The translations under genes were made by a program, and so were the position numbers. DNA of 64,000 nucleotides from Oasisia sp. SBJ-2009 (lineage: Eukaryota; Annelida; Polychaeta; Sabellida; Siboglinidae): contig OZ024865.1 in assembly GCA_964017155.1 (NCBI GenBank), forward strand, positions 18,402,087-18,466,086. Reading direction: 5' to 3'. Positions 44,301-55,774 of this stretch are shown here, one piece after another; position 1 is the stretch's first letter, and the number at the start of each line of letters is the position of its first letter. The notes below the pieces were generated by a model. It worked only from the letters and a program-made list of their open reading frames with translations. It made no database searches and was not told the DNA's origin.

Positions 44301-44976
44301 TTAATTTTGTAGTTCACATACATAGCTTCAATATTAAATAAATCAAAACAAAATGCCACAATCAACGCTTTACAACTGAAAAATACATATCTTAATACAC
44401 ATACTTTTGAGATGGGCAAAATAGGTAGTTTGAAATAAAACAACAATGTTTACAGTTGATATTGGCATTGAGCGATATTTATATATGTTATTTGGCATTA
44501 ATCTGGTTAATGGCCTAAGCCAAACTCATAAAATGATATAAACACATACGTATCGGACGTATCACAAGTCACCGAAGTATTTACTTCCGCGGAATGTTGA
44601 GTATAGGTTATTACAACTCACAGAAGGCTTTATCTTATGCAGAGTTTTAAACATAGCTTATCACAAGTCACCAAATTCTTTAACGTCCGCAGACTGTTAC
44701 ACATAGCTTATCATAAGTCGCCAAAGTATTTAACTTCCGCAGTGTGATAAATATAGGATGAACGGGTGACCCACGCGTTCAACCTCGCTCATCAATACAT
44801 AATGCAACAAGGTTCACGGAAGTGACGACGCTTTTGTAGGCGAGCAGCGAAGTGTTAGTATTTACCACAGCATCAACTGGATACTCGGAGTCCCTCGACC
44901 AGCCAAGATCACCGTAGTTGAAGATGACGTAAGACTGGGTGCCGTTTGATACCAACACTGCTTGGAAGGTATTCGT
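41310..44976 (-). CDS. NIDO-EGF-EGF-chitin-binding secreted protein, 3' part
   Basis: Five minus-strand exons join in phase: 44866-44976, 43792-43951, 43058-43162, 42231-42344 and 41310-41503 (stop 41310-41312), giving 227 residues. The first two encode the second half of a NIDO (nidogen-like) domain: [52 protein letters not shown] and GRWHYRVD. The next two are complete EGF modules on symmetrical phase-1 introns ([14 protein letters not shown], then [20 protein letters not shown]). The last exon has CDEQCPC...[20 protein letters not shown], a peritrophin-type chitin-binding (CBM14) pattern. Such proteins are extracellular matrix or cuticle/shell components; function here is inference. The 5' exons (signal peptide, NIDO N-half) should lie beyond 45 kb and were not found. 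Confidence 0.75.
41610..41726 (-). pseudogene. Decayed duplicate EGF exon
   Basis: Clearly a copy of the 42231-42344 exon ([20 protein letters not shown], then [14 protein letters not shown]), including the same flanking donor GTTCGAG. Two conserved cysteines are lost (C to S in NEYSS, C to G in NGET). Two bases are missing near the acceptor, so it starts in phase 0 rather than completing the split codon. The neighbouring exons join in frame without it. Confidence 0.75.
44118..44215 (+). repeat. Trinucleotide-rich tract (TTA/TAG/AAT)
   Basis: TTATTATTATTA, then AGCAGTAGCAGTAGCAGC, (TAG)n and AATAATAACAATAAT. It lies in an intron of the minus-strand NIDO gene. ORFs across it are low-complexity artefacts. 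Confidence 0.85.
44561..44757 (+). repeat. Tandem repeat, about 49 bp x 4
   Basis: Four diverged units with TATCACAAGTCACCAAA...TTTAACTTCCGCAG...GTTAAACATAG start near 44561, 44608, 44657 and 44707. They sit in the large intron between NIDO exons. Confidence 0.75.
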
Positions 44977-45049
44977 CTAGACGAGATGCGAACAAATCAG
45001 GTAGTAATTATACAATGATCAGATGTTGTTGATGTTTGTACAGTACACA

Positions 45050-45325
45050 AGTGCATGCACGCACACGAACACACACACATTCACACACATGCACACATAC
45101 ACGCAAACATACACGTACATGCACTCACACGCATACACACATACAGACACACACATATACACATATACACACATACGAACATACGCACATACGCACATAC
45201 GCACACATACGCACATACGCACAAACGCACATACGAACATACGGCCATACGCACATACGCGCATACGCGCATACGCGCACACACGCACAGACGCACGCAC
45301 ACACGCACACACACACACACACAGT
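45050..45325 (+). repeat. CA/CATACG-rich microsatellite
   Basis: Interspersed ACACAC, CATACGCA and ACGCGCATACGC units. Long Cys/Val or Thr/His ORFs on both strands are artefacts. Confidence 0.93.
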
Positions 45326-45394
45326 TGACGGGTATAATATTAAGTCACGTGATCGATTACCCGAATACGTATCCGGCAGGTGACTGCACCTGTT

Positions 45395-45925
45395 CTTTCA
45401 CCAAGTTTATAATTCGTCATCTATCCGCGAGGGACGCTACATAACCCCTAACGCCATTCTGACGTAATTAAAAAAAATAAGACACACGAATTTGGATAGT
45501 ATTAGTTCGTGAATTATCCGTAAGGGGGCGACACTAATACACGACCTGTCCACCAGATGGCGCCAATTTAAAAATAAGCCGCACGAATTTGCGTAGTATT
45601 AGTTCGTGACTTGTCCACCAGGCGGCGACACTCGTGTATGATATATCCGCCAGATGGCGCTACTAGTATACGACCTATCCACCAGAGGGCGCCAATTGAC
45701 CTTGACGCGTGACCTTTGACCTTCCACCGGAGCGGGTGGAATTGGGGCTATTCCACCAAATTTGCCCCAGAAGTTGTGTTCATAATTTTCCACCGGAGCA
45801 CAATTTTTGACCTTTGACCTTTTTCCTATCTTTTAACATGGTGACTTCCACCTTCCACCGGTGTAATTCCCCCGCTCCGCGGCAACCATATCACGATAGG
45901 CACCTACATTACTACTCACATAATA
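45395..45925 (+). repeat. Dispersed repeat D, copy 2, with a cluster of CTCF-like motifs
   Basis: Six related motifs in about 270 bp: near 45425 (CCGCGAGGGACGCTA), 45517 (TCCGTAAGGGGGCGAC), 45550-45564 (CCACCAGATGGCGCC), 45615-45629 (CCACCAGGCGGCGAC), 45647-45661 (CCGCCAGATGGCGCT) and 45679-45693 (CCACCAGAGGGCGCC). They are separated by CACGAATTT...TTAGTTCGTGA spacers. The 3' half has GACCTTTGACCTTCCACCGG repeats. A diverged copy is at 34.5-34.85 kb. Confidence 0.75.
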
Positions 45926-45929
45926 TGCC

Positions 45930-48150
45930 ATTTTAAGATAACAAGGTGCAAAACACGAAACAATTATCTGCGAGCCTCGTTGATAAAAATTCACTGATTA
46001 GTTTATACTTCGCCGAAGGGAATTCCGATGAAAAGCGCTGTCAGACATGGGCAATGATACAAGTAAACACGACGTTTCAGGAAAGCAACGTTGCCGCCGT
46101 TGTTTTCGCCTGTAATCAACGTTTGTATCGTCATCTTGACTTATGTGGTATGTTTGATAGATCTTTGTGTCGTAAAGTCTTTGCGGTATATGTGCTTAAG
46201 CGTATAGGCACTATCGCAGCGCACGATATTCTGGTGCAATGTTGAATGACGTCTCTGACTACGAATATTGAAACATCGATTTTGTTTGACTTGGGCTTGG
46301 CTGTCAGACGTGGCTACTCGGCGATCTTCCTTCAGTAATCCACTACCGTAAAATATGCATATTTAATTGATGGTGTGGGCATGTTCAAGTGCTGGACAAC
46401 GCTGATTAATAATAAATTAATAACGGTGTTGAAATGTTTATAGAAACAGTGCAAGAGCGGGTTAAAATCATCGGTCACGACCACTAGCTGTTTCAGTGCA
46501 AGGGACCGGCAAAAATAGATTTACCACGTTTATGATGGTACGTTGTATGTATAATAGGTAACAAGATACCGTTTACATAATTTAAATATCTTTAAGCAGT
46601 AAAAAGTCATGGCACATTTAAATGTCCAAATATGGTACCAAATCTGTGACTTCGGGCCGGGCTCGGGCTCGGCTCTGGCCTGCACGGCGCGCTCTGTTGC
46701 ACACGTTCACACTGGGGCTAAATCACTCATTTGAAATGCAGTTAAACACTGCTATAACCTCACATATATTTAGTCAACATTTAAATAGCTGCTCTGTTGT
46801 TCAACCTTGACATTTCTCTTGGTGATGTTTCTCTGTAAATAAAATTAAAACATACCACTCACCATAAAGCATTATAATAATTATCATGGGGAAGCTGTCT
46901 GTGCCAATATTAGTGATACGATACTCAAATAAACTTATACTTTTGGAATATTAACCACATTAGAAAGATTATATTTCTAGATATTTATTCACACCAAAAC
47001 ATCTTTTTTAAATATTATCGTATTCAAAGATGCAGTTAGATTATAATTTGATATTAGATTACTCCAAGACGGCCATCATTGCGTCAGCGCTATCCTGAAA
47101 ATGGGCAGTAAATTAAAAATGATTTAGCTACAATGCGCTACATGCGATATATATGAACTTTTCAGGGTCTTCTTATTAAATATTCATCTAACTACTGTCC
47201 AAACTTCAGAAAACTACCTCCCCGTTTCTACGAAGATATAATTATCCGAACTTAGCGCATATTCACTCATAACAATAAAAATAAAATAACCCACCGAAGA
47301 TATTCTCTGTCATTTTGGGTCTCAGCAAAATGTGGTTTCACCGTCATACGACTAATACGAGACTCTTAAAAGGAGTTTTCCTGGGCCTCCCCTCATGAGC
47401 AAAAAAACCTAGTGAACACAAATTTCAACCGACCTACCGCGCCCCTAGCGGATTTGCCGGTCCCTATCAGTGCTGTCAAGCTTCCAGGAACTGCATTTGC
47501 TGATTTGGCTGTTAGTTTCTCCCAAGGTTTTAACGGGGCTACAACGAAGGAGTTTCCATAATATCAGGGTATGTCATCCCCATTTCTTGCAATTGCAGTG
47601 CCAGTCGTCAAGTCATTCAGTCAGTGGCAGTGCCGTGGCCGCGCAGGCCTACGGCTACGCGTTACGTATTGACTTTCATTATTTAGGTAGGTAAGTTTAT
47701 CTTAGCAATAAGTTTGGCATAAACAAAAAATCCTATGAGTTTACAAAATAACTATGTGTACATTTAAATATATTTCAGTGTTTATATTTAATCAAAGGCA
47801 AACTTTATCATCCGCATACCTCATTTGTTTGTACATACCTGCGTGTTTATCATCGGTAACTCGTGTGCGTATCATTTACGGCATCGTTTGCGACATCGTT
47901 TAGTTTCTTTGACCGGAGAGTTCCGATGGTAAAAGTAGATGAACTCTTAGGAAACTCCAGGGCCGTTGTTTGTTGAAAAGTTATATTTGACCAAATAACG
48001 TATAATACCACAACGTTAGACATGTGGTAGGAAGCATACTAATCAGCAAATGTTTGTCATGGTGTGCATTGACTTTCCTAAGATGCGTAAAAATTTGAAT
48101 TTATGTCAGAATGCAACTTTAAATATGTTGCCGAATAAAATAAACATATA
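45930..48150. other. No confident gene or repeat
   Basis: One 100-codon plus-strand ORF (45946-46245) lacks motifs or exon signals. A GC-rich patch (GCCGGGCTCGGGCTCGGC) lies near 46.66 kb. The 5' exons of the NIDO gene may be hidden here, but I could not identify them. Confidence 0.35.
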
Positions 48151-48151
48151 C

Positions 48152-48639
48152 TTTCTGATAATATCTAGGCCCTGCAACATTTTAAAAGGTTTTATTACAC
48201 AACATTCTACACAGGGCACACTCTGTCTTCTTATCATTACTTATATCTACACAAATAGTCCCTTCAAATTCAAACGTTGACATTACATCGTTTATTTCTA
48301 TTGTGGTAGGCTATCTTGCAATACCGTCCATCTGTAATTGGATCGAAGAAAGGAGTTTAGGCGTGACGTCATGTCGCTGTAACATATGGTCGTGGGTTGT
48401 GTCTAGCAAATGTGTTCAAGTAACGGAAGAGCGTGGCGCGTACTGTATCACTTGTATGACGCCATGCAGAGGAAGAAGGATATGGGACCGCAATGACCAA
48501 GAAGACACAAACAAGGGCGATGTCCTCGTGCGTGTCCAGAAGAATACTGCACACACCAACCCATCCACACACACGCACGCACGAACGCGCGCGTGGGTGT
48601 ATACAAAATGTTTCGAGACACGCACGAAGACATTACACT

Positions 48640-48737
<98 letters not shown>

Positions 48738-48738
48738 T

Positions 48739-48823
<85 letters not shown>
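48152..48823 (+). repeat. Dispersed repeat F with (TA)n(TG)n tail
   Basis: About 490 bp of unique-looking sequence (AATATCTAGGCCCTGCAAC, GAGTTTAGGCGTGACGTCA, GAAGAAGGATATGGGACC) is followed by a compound TA/TG microsatellite at 48645-48822. An inverted, almost identical copy is at 62.34-62.94 kb. I see no ORF with known motifs. Confidence 0.85.
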
Positions 48824-48826
<3 letters not shown>

Positions 48827-48834
48827 TTGGGAGG

Positions 48835-50157
48835 AATCCCATCCACTCCAGGTGACTTATTTTCCTTCATATCCCTTATTTTCTTAGCTACCATTTTTGG
48901 TGTTACAATTAGTTGTCCTAAATAGTCTGACTCTCTCCCTTCAAATTTAGTATCTGGTACTGGTAATGCACTAGTATCTTCCCTGGTGAACACCGAACTA
49001 AAGTATTCATTTAGGTTTTCTGCCATTAAGAATCCCTCTGTTATTATGTTTCCATCACTACCTTCTAGAGGTCCTACCTTATCCTGAACTTTCTGTTTAC
49101 TTCGAACATACGCATAAAAACTCTTGCTGTCATGTTTTATATTAAAAGCAAATTTTTGTTCATAGCTTCTCTTTGAATTTCTAATTTCAGCTGTAGCTTG
49201 GTTAAGTGCTTCTTTATAAATGGCATAGTTTTCTTCACTTCCATTATGTCTATATGACTTCCACATCATTTGCTTGTATTTGATTTTTCTAATGGCTTCT
49301 TTTGATAAGTGTTTTTTTTTTGACCGTTTCCCCTGTTTTTTCAAGGGGACAAATTGTTCGACAATGCAGTCAATTTCCCTCTTTAAGATATTCCAACATT
49401 CTGTTGCTGTCTCCAGTGTGTTATTCCAGTCTATCTTTGCTAAATGTTTCCTCATGTCCTTATATCTTCCTTTGTGAAAATTTTTCCTGTACCGTATTTT
49501 ACGATTGTGTTCTCCTTTTACTTTGATGATAAAATATATCTGGTTGTGATCACTACACCCCAGTGGCTCACATATCCTGACATTATCAATAAATTCCTTC
49601 TGTGAGCTCAAAACTATGTCCAATACGTTCTCACCCCTGGTTGGTTCTAACACATGTTGAATAAGGAAACTGTCTTGTACTAAATTTAAAAACTTTTGAT
49701 CTTCACTCCCAGTACTCTGTTGAGATTTCCACTGTATACGCCCATGGTTAAAATCCCCCATAATTATACAGTCCCGTTTACTGACTTCCTTTATAGCGTT
49801 TTGTATTTTCTCATTCTAATCTGTGCTTATGTTTGGACTTCGATAAACTAACCCAACAGTTAATGTTGAGTTTCCTGTAACTATGTTACACCTCACAGCT
49901 TCTTCACATTCTGCTTGTTTTTCTAATTTTATTTCGTAAGCCTGAATGGATTCTTTAATATATAAAATAACGCCACCTCCCCTTCTCCCTATTCTATCTT
50001 TCCTAAACATGACATATCCTGTCATTCCTAATTCGGCATCTGATATATCGGGGGTGGCCCAAGATTCAGTTATACCTATAATGTGAGGGTCATTATCTTC
50101 TACCATAATGTTTAGTTCATTTCTTTTGTTTACTATGCTCCTTGCATTTAAACACAC
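48835..50157 (-). pseudogene. CR1 ORF2 fragment (endonuclease, partial RT)
   Basis: Begins CLNARSIVNKRNEL, then PHIIGITESWATPD, GRRGGGVILYIKESI and GLVYRSPN. One in-frame TAG near 49,816 interrupts it. The frame resumes with CIIMGDFNHGRIQW, LEPTRGENVLDIVLS and CSDHNQIYFII (catalytic SDH), followed by a basic linker and the first RT motif. RT motifs A-C are absent, so it is dead. Confidence 0.88.
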
Positions 50158-50280
50158 ACATTTATAACCAAATGTTGTAGAGTTTTCCAGACTGTTCTTT
50201 GCCGTTTTATCTGTGCTTTCCTTATCTGTGCCTCCCGTATTTGGCTTCTCTGTGAACCCCCCCCCCCCCCCCCTGCGAAT

Positions 50281-51200
50281 CTAGTTTAAATAATTGCAAC
50301 CTGTTCCACTGTCCATAGATTGAAGCAGGTTCTCAGAGAAAACTGCTGCGCCCTTTCCGCTTAGATGGAGGCCATCTCTCACGTACATGTCCTCCTTCCG
50401 AACAAAGCGCCCCCACAAATCCAAGAATCCAACCCCTTCCTCTTCACACATCTGCTCCACCAGAGCATTGATTGCCATCCTCTTGCAGTTTCTATAGGTT
50501 GCACCCCTTCCTCCGATTACTGGCAAGATTCCTGAGAGAATAATCTGTTCAACTCTTGTCTTCTTCAGTTTCCCTACCAACTGTCTGTATCTTTGCACTA
50601 TACTAGTTGTCCCCTCCCTGTCTGCATTGTTCGTCCCTATATGTACTAATATAGCTCCTCCCTGGCCATGCCCCAACACGTTCTTTACCCTATCTGTCAC
50701 ATGCTCTATCCGAGCGCATGGAAGACAAACAACAACATCTTCTCCTTTACTTAACGTCTTGTCCGTCTTTCGCAAAATTGAGTCGCCCATAAACACCCTT
50801 TCTGTTCTCAATGCCCCCTCAATCACTGCTTCAGAGTAACTCCTCCGTTTTGCATCTCCCTGGTTGCTGACTTTTCCCCCTGCCGCTTTCTCTGTTCCTT
50901 TCTTTCCTGCCTCTTTTCTTCCTGACACCATCCTTGTTATTGACTTCCGTTTGGTCACATCTACTCTCAGTTCCTTTCTTCCCTTCGTCTTTCCCCCTGT
51001 CGCATCTGCTTCTATCATCTCCTGTCCCATTGTCACCCCCTCATCTACTGTCACTTTCTCCCCTGTCACCTTCCTGCATGCAATGTTTTCACTTGTTCTT
51101 TCTCCATTTGCTTTCCTTGCACTCGCCCTCCCTCCTCTCAGTATACTGTCCCCACCCTTCTTGTCACATTTGCAATGAACTGGTTCTGGTACTGGCCAGT
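50281..51200 (-). CDS. CR1 ORF1 with SGNH/GDSL esterase domain
   Basis: SGNH hydrolase blocks in order: RVFMGDSILRK (nucleophile Ser), AILVHIGTNNADR (Gly and Asn blocks), IILSGILPVIGGR, and VRDGLHLSGKGAAVFSENLL (Asp and His of the triad). CR1 ORF1 proteins are known to carry such esterase domains. The N-terminal ~100 residues are Lys/Gly-rich and probably bind RNA; PVHCKCDKKGG near 51.17 kb hints at a remnant zinc motif. The frame stays open to about 51.2 kb without a clear starting ATG, so the 5' end is probably truncated. The domain itself is intact. Confidence 0.85.
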
Positions 51201-51285
51201 AAACCTGCAGGCAAGATCAGACAATAGCCCTCATTTGTAATATGTGTATTCGTCGGTATCCATGACGCTGAGGAATTAATTAGTA

Positions 51286-51530
51286 ATATAATCGTCCCTC
51301 CACCGGATATCCGGATATGTAGCTATGACAGAAGTCATTAAGATGATTGAAGAACTACTTTAATCGGCCCTTCCTCCAGATGATCGGATGTCAACCAGAG
51401 GAGTTTATGAGTAATCTAATCGTTCCTCTCCGGATAACCGGCTGTCTAATTATGACAGACAGAAGCCATTAAGATGATTGAAGAACTACTTTAATTGGCC
51501 CTTCCTTCGGATGATCGGATGTCATACACG
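51286..51530 (+). repeat. Direct duplication, two units of about 125 bp
   Basis: TAATCGTCCCTCCACCGGAT...AAGATGATTGAAGAACTACT...GATGATCGGATGTCA is repeated as TAATCGTTCCTCTCCGGATA...AAGATGATTGAAGAACTACT...GATGATCGGATGTCA. Non-coding. Confidence 0.8.
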
Positions 51531-51534
51531 GGAG

Positions 51535-52550
51535 GCAGCAATTTAGTGTATCATTTTAATTGCCTTTAGTGAGACGCACCTAACTATAATTCACTAATAA
51601 TGTCATATCACAGGGACCTTAATACTGGCAACGCATTTTCACAATAATGATTTAAACTTGTATTACCATAGACGTACAGATCATCATGATTGAATACTAA
51701 CCTGTGTTTTTAATCGGTGCGGGAGTTCCGTCTTCAATAAACATCTATCCCAAGCTGTAGTGCTTGAATCTTTTGTGTTTGTCCACGTTGACTGCGCTAT
51801 GTTGGAGAGCTGAACTTGCATAGTTTCGAAGCCATAATGTAGTCGAACAGATAAGGCAGATTGCCTACAATACGATTTTACAGATGCATAACTACTCTTC
51901 ATATATTTGCACATAAGAGTCATTCTTCAAAAAGTCTGACACTTCGGTTTTTATTTTATTTTCTACGCGTTATAAGTTTCTTATGTTTTACGTCACATGT
52001 AAATTAGAAACATCGTTCGATCCATTTCTCTCAGGCCTTGTGAACATTTCCTATTGTTTCTAAAAAGAAGGTATGCTAATTTCTGCTAGAATAAACAAAA
52101 ACAGCCAACACACGGTTTCAGTGTTTTTTGTTTTTATTCATAGCGCCTCCGTAAAATTAGAACATAATGGAAAATATTAAATTGTTCGGTACAAATCTAA
52201 GAAAAGATATTTAGTAAAGGAGTACACTATATTGTAGTCCACTTCCGTGATTAATTTTACCAACAAACCGTCATTTGCTAATAGGCCCCTTCCACTTCTC
52301 CTTAATACATCTCGGCATATTAGTGATATTAATGGACTATATAACATTTCTGTCTGAAGTTAAATGTTTGTAATGTATGGTTCCTTCTGTGGATTATATT
52401 GGGGTGCAATTAATACAATTACTTAGAAAATGAACCCGACACTCTGTCAGGCCTCCACGAAAATTATGGTTTCAATATTTTAACAAAACCTGATTCATGT
52501 GAAATAGTAAGATAAATATATATATGCATTTGTAAGAAAGTTAATATTGT
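51535..52550. other. No feature seen
   Basis: AT-rich; no recognisable coding or repeat signal. Confidence 0.45.
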
Positions 52551-52574
52551 TTATTGTAAGAAATATAAGCTATA

Positions 52575-52619
52575 TGTGATATAATATATATACACGTTAT
52601 CAATAATAATTATAATATC

Positions 52620-52678
<59 letters not shown>

Positions 52679-52689
52679 GAGAGAGAGAG

Positions 52690-52721
<32 letters not shown>

Positions 52722-52825
52722 CATTTGAACGAAATGTTGTTTATTGTAAGAAACATAAGTTACATGTGATAATATATATATATATATATTATAAATAATA
52801 ATTATAATATATATATACATATTAT

Positions 52826-52889
<64 letters not shown>

Positions 52890-52919
52890 TATAATATACA
52901 TCAGTTGTAGGAATGTATA

Positions 52920-52961
<42 letters not shown>

Positions 52962-52996
52962 AGATACATATTATAAATTATAAGGATTATAATATG

Positions 52997-53051
<55 letters not shown>
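52575..53051. repeat. Cluster of TA and GA microsatellites
   Basis: TA tracts near 52.62, 52.83, 52.93 and 53.0 kb and a GA tract at about 52,679-52,721. TAAGAAATATAAGCTATATG and TAAGAAACATAAGTTACATG show a duplicated ~180-bp unit. Confidence 0.9.
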
Positions 53052-53053
<2 letters not shown>

Positions 53054-53084
53054 GTTCTTGCGAGTTCAAATATTCCTCAAGCAT

Positions 53085-53165
53085 CCTCCACAAAGTATTA
53101 TTAAAGCCCGCACCTCGACAAAAAAACCTTCAAAATGATCATCTACGGTGACCAAACATCGCATG
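53085..53165 (+). repeat. Inverted-repeat arm, left
   Basis: AAGTATTATTAAAGCCCGCA, then CAAAATGATCATCT and GGTGACCA, is the near-complement of 55,771-55,845. The two arms enclose the TA tracts and the LINE fragment. Confidence 0.8.
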
Positions 53166-53489
53166 GTGTATCTACTACACCTGTACTATATGTACGCACT
53201 TGTCACGTGATCACAAAATAATAATTCATGCCTGAAACAAAACAAAGTGTGTAAGTAAATAACGCGTTTTCCTCTTCAAATCATTACTGCCACAATGAAC
53301 TCCGTCAGGTGGCGCCACGAGCAGGAAATAATCATAACTAAAAAACAATTGTTTTATTAAAATGTTCAAACCGATATTATGTTCTTGCGAGTTCAAATAT
53401 CGGTAATAATTAGCCATGAACATTTATATTATGATATTAGTATGTAAACATTATAATAATATTAGAAATTAATATATGTATAATATATG

Positions 53490-53490
<1 letters not shown>

Positions 53491-53556
<66 letters not shown>
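53491..53556. repeat. (TA)n microsatellite, left of LINE
   Basis: About 33 TA dinucleotides directly abutting the first LINE codons. Confidence 0.95.
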
Positions 53557-53557
<1 letters not shown>

Positions 53558-55688
53558 CGGTTCTGGTGGCGACTTTGGAATGACAATGATAGACCTCGTG
53601 TCGGGGCAGTGTATGAAACGTACAAATATATCAAAAAGGTGTTCCGACGTAGAATTCGGCAGTGCCTAGATCGCTCAGTGAACAATAAATACCAGAAACT
53701 TAATGTTATGTTAAAGAACAGGAAACTGTCTGCATTCTGGAATGTAATCAAACAGCGAAGAATTACAAAAGTTAAATCATCTCTATGTGCCACAGATTTT
53801 GGTGAATTATATGGTGATGTTATGCAAGCCTTACCAGAATGTACTGTTGAACAAACTCATGACAAACATATGGTAGAGCAATATTATAGTGATAATTGTT
53901 ATTTGATGGGCACACATGAGGTACATCAGGATCAAGTCGCCATGCTTATATCCAAACTTAGTAAAAATAAATCACCGGGACTCGATGGTATAACTGCTGA
54001 ACATCTTATTTATGGCAAATCATCGTTACTGTGTTCACTGCTTGCATCACTGTACACCATTATACTATCCAGGGCATGCGTACCTACATTATTCACTACT
54101 GGTTTAATTGTTCCCATACTAAAGAAATCTACACTTAACGCGAACATTGCAAAGAATTATCGGCCAATTACTCTAAGCTCTATACATACTAAGATGGTAG
54201 AAGCACTGATCTTACCAGATACTGATTTATCTGACACTCAGTTTGGATTCCGCGAGAACCGAGGTACAGCATTTGCATGCAACTTACTAATTGATATTAC
54301 ATCTTATTTTATATCGCAAAACAGCCCTGTGTCCGTAGCCGCCCTTGATGCAGAAAAATGTTTTGACTCTATATGTCACGTGTCACTGTTTCTAAAGTTA
54401 ATTCATGTTTTACCTGTACATGAGTGGTTACTATTGTATAACTGGTATGATAAGCTGAATGCTGTAGTCAAGTGGAACGGTTCATATAGTAAACCGTTTG
54501 ATGTAACACGTGGGACACGACAAGGAAGCGTTCTCTCGCCGTATCTGTTTAAAAATTTTATTAATCAACTTTTAATAGACTTGAATAACTGTGACGCAGG
54601 CGTCAGAATAGGTGATACACTGTACAATTCTATGGCTTACGCCGACGATATTACTCTATTCTCAACTAATGTTCAAGATCTACAGAACCTAATTGATGTA
54701 CGTGATGTATGATGTATGATGTATAGTAAAAGGTGGAAATTCAAATTTGGGGTTGAAAAATCGAAATGCATGATTGTTGGAAAGTGTCCGTTATACCAAG
54801 ACCCAAAGTGGAGGCTTGGTGACAAATGTCTATGTAATGAAGAATCGCTTAATATACTTGGTAACGTGTTTAATCAGGGTGGTAACAATGCCAGCCATGT
54901 CACCAACAGACTAACAAAATGCAGACAGTCATTTTATGGGCTTGGTAATGCCGGTACGTTATACCCAGGAGCCACTCCTGGTGTTCAAGCGTATCTTTAT
55001 AAATGTATATGTCAACCAACGTTAACATACGGTTTAGAGTGTATGGGCAGCACCGCCATCCAAATGCGTCGACTTGAATCTGCACAGGGTAAATTAATTA
55101 AACAAAGTCTTGGATTAAGCAAACTATCCCACAACACAGCCTTACTTAAAGCACTAAATATTGAAAAGATCGAAGATATTGTAAATAGAAATGTTTTATC
55201 CTTGTATAGTAGAATATTTAAAGTGGAAAGTCCAGCGCGTCGACTGATGCAGCACTTACTGTCTCGTTTTATATGTTATGGTGAAACGGTACCTGGAACC
55301 CTGTTGGATAGAGTAGTATCTATGGGCGAGTCACCCAGTAAACGAGCCTTTAATTATCAACATGTACCCCAAAGTAGTGCGACAAATGATGGTCTTGTTG
55401 ACTCGATTAGACACCTTTTATTTACTGATAATTTTAACAGGCCATATTCACAGGAACATCTTTTAGTTCATCTCTTAACCACTGCACTCTAATATATTAC
55501 GCGTCTCGTTATTTTAACTGATATACACAATATACACTGAATTTTATATATTATACCATGCCACTGTATGTATTGTTGCTATTTATTTTATTTTATCAGG
55601 TTTTTATTCTCCAACGTGTGTCTTTTATATGTGATTGCACGTATGAATATGTATGTAATGTTTCTTCTCCGGCAACGGAGGCTGAATA

Positions 55689-55691
<3 letters not shown>
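53557..55691 (+). mobile_element. LINE fragment: reverse transcriptase and 3' UTR
   Basis: Coding sense starts right after the TA tract (FWWRLWNDNDRPRVGAVYET). RT motifs: NKSPGLDGITAEHL, NYRPITLSSIHTKMVEALIL, TQFGFRENRGTAFA, AALDAEKCFDSICH, GTRQGSVLSPYLFKNFINQL and MAYADDITLFS (catalytic YADD). A short GTGATGTATGATGTATGATG duplication at about 54,703-54,724 causes a stop and frame change. The frame resumes at 54716-55492 (KWKFKFGVEKSKCMIVG, TYGLECMGSTAIQMRR). The endonuclease is missing. A 3' UTR of about 200 bp ends in GGCTGAATAAATAA before a second TA tract. Family not resolved (I/Jockey/CR1 range). Confidence 0.85.

Positions 55692-55772
<81 letters not shown>
55692..55772. repeat. (TA)n microsatellite, right of LINE
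   Basis: About 40 TA units following the LINE 3' UTR. Confidence 0.95.

Positions 55773-55774
<2 letters not shown>

Larger units (their letters stand above)
48835..51210 (-). mobile_element. CR1-type LINE, 3'-truncated
   Basis: Minus-strand element with an esterase-type ORF1 and an ORF2 holding endonuclease and linker. It stops within the RT N-terminus (KENKSPGVDGIPPK) where repeat F's TG tract begins. LINE copies normally lose their 5' ends, so loss of the 3' end points to later rearrangement. A C tract of about 18 lies between the ORFs near 50,256-50,273. Confidence 0.88.

Noticed and set aside
45019..45444. Thr/His and Cys/Val repeat ORFs
   Set aside because: Translations of a CA-rich microsatellite.
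45946..46245. Plus-strand ORF of about 100 codons
   Set aside because: No motif, no exon signals and low-quality coding character; left unannotated.
48303..48925. ORFs of about 110-195 codons across TA/TG repeats, also at 62.1-62.9 kb
   Set aside because: Extended only by the microsatellite; the non-repeat part has no recognisable domain.
50627..51227. Plus-strand ORFs rich in Ser, Pro and Phe
   Set aside because: Antisense shadow of the CR1 esterase ORF1.
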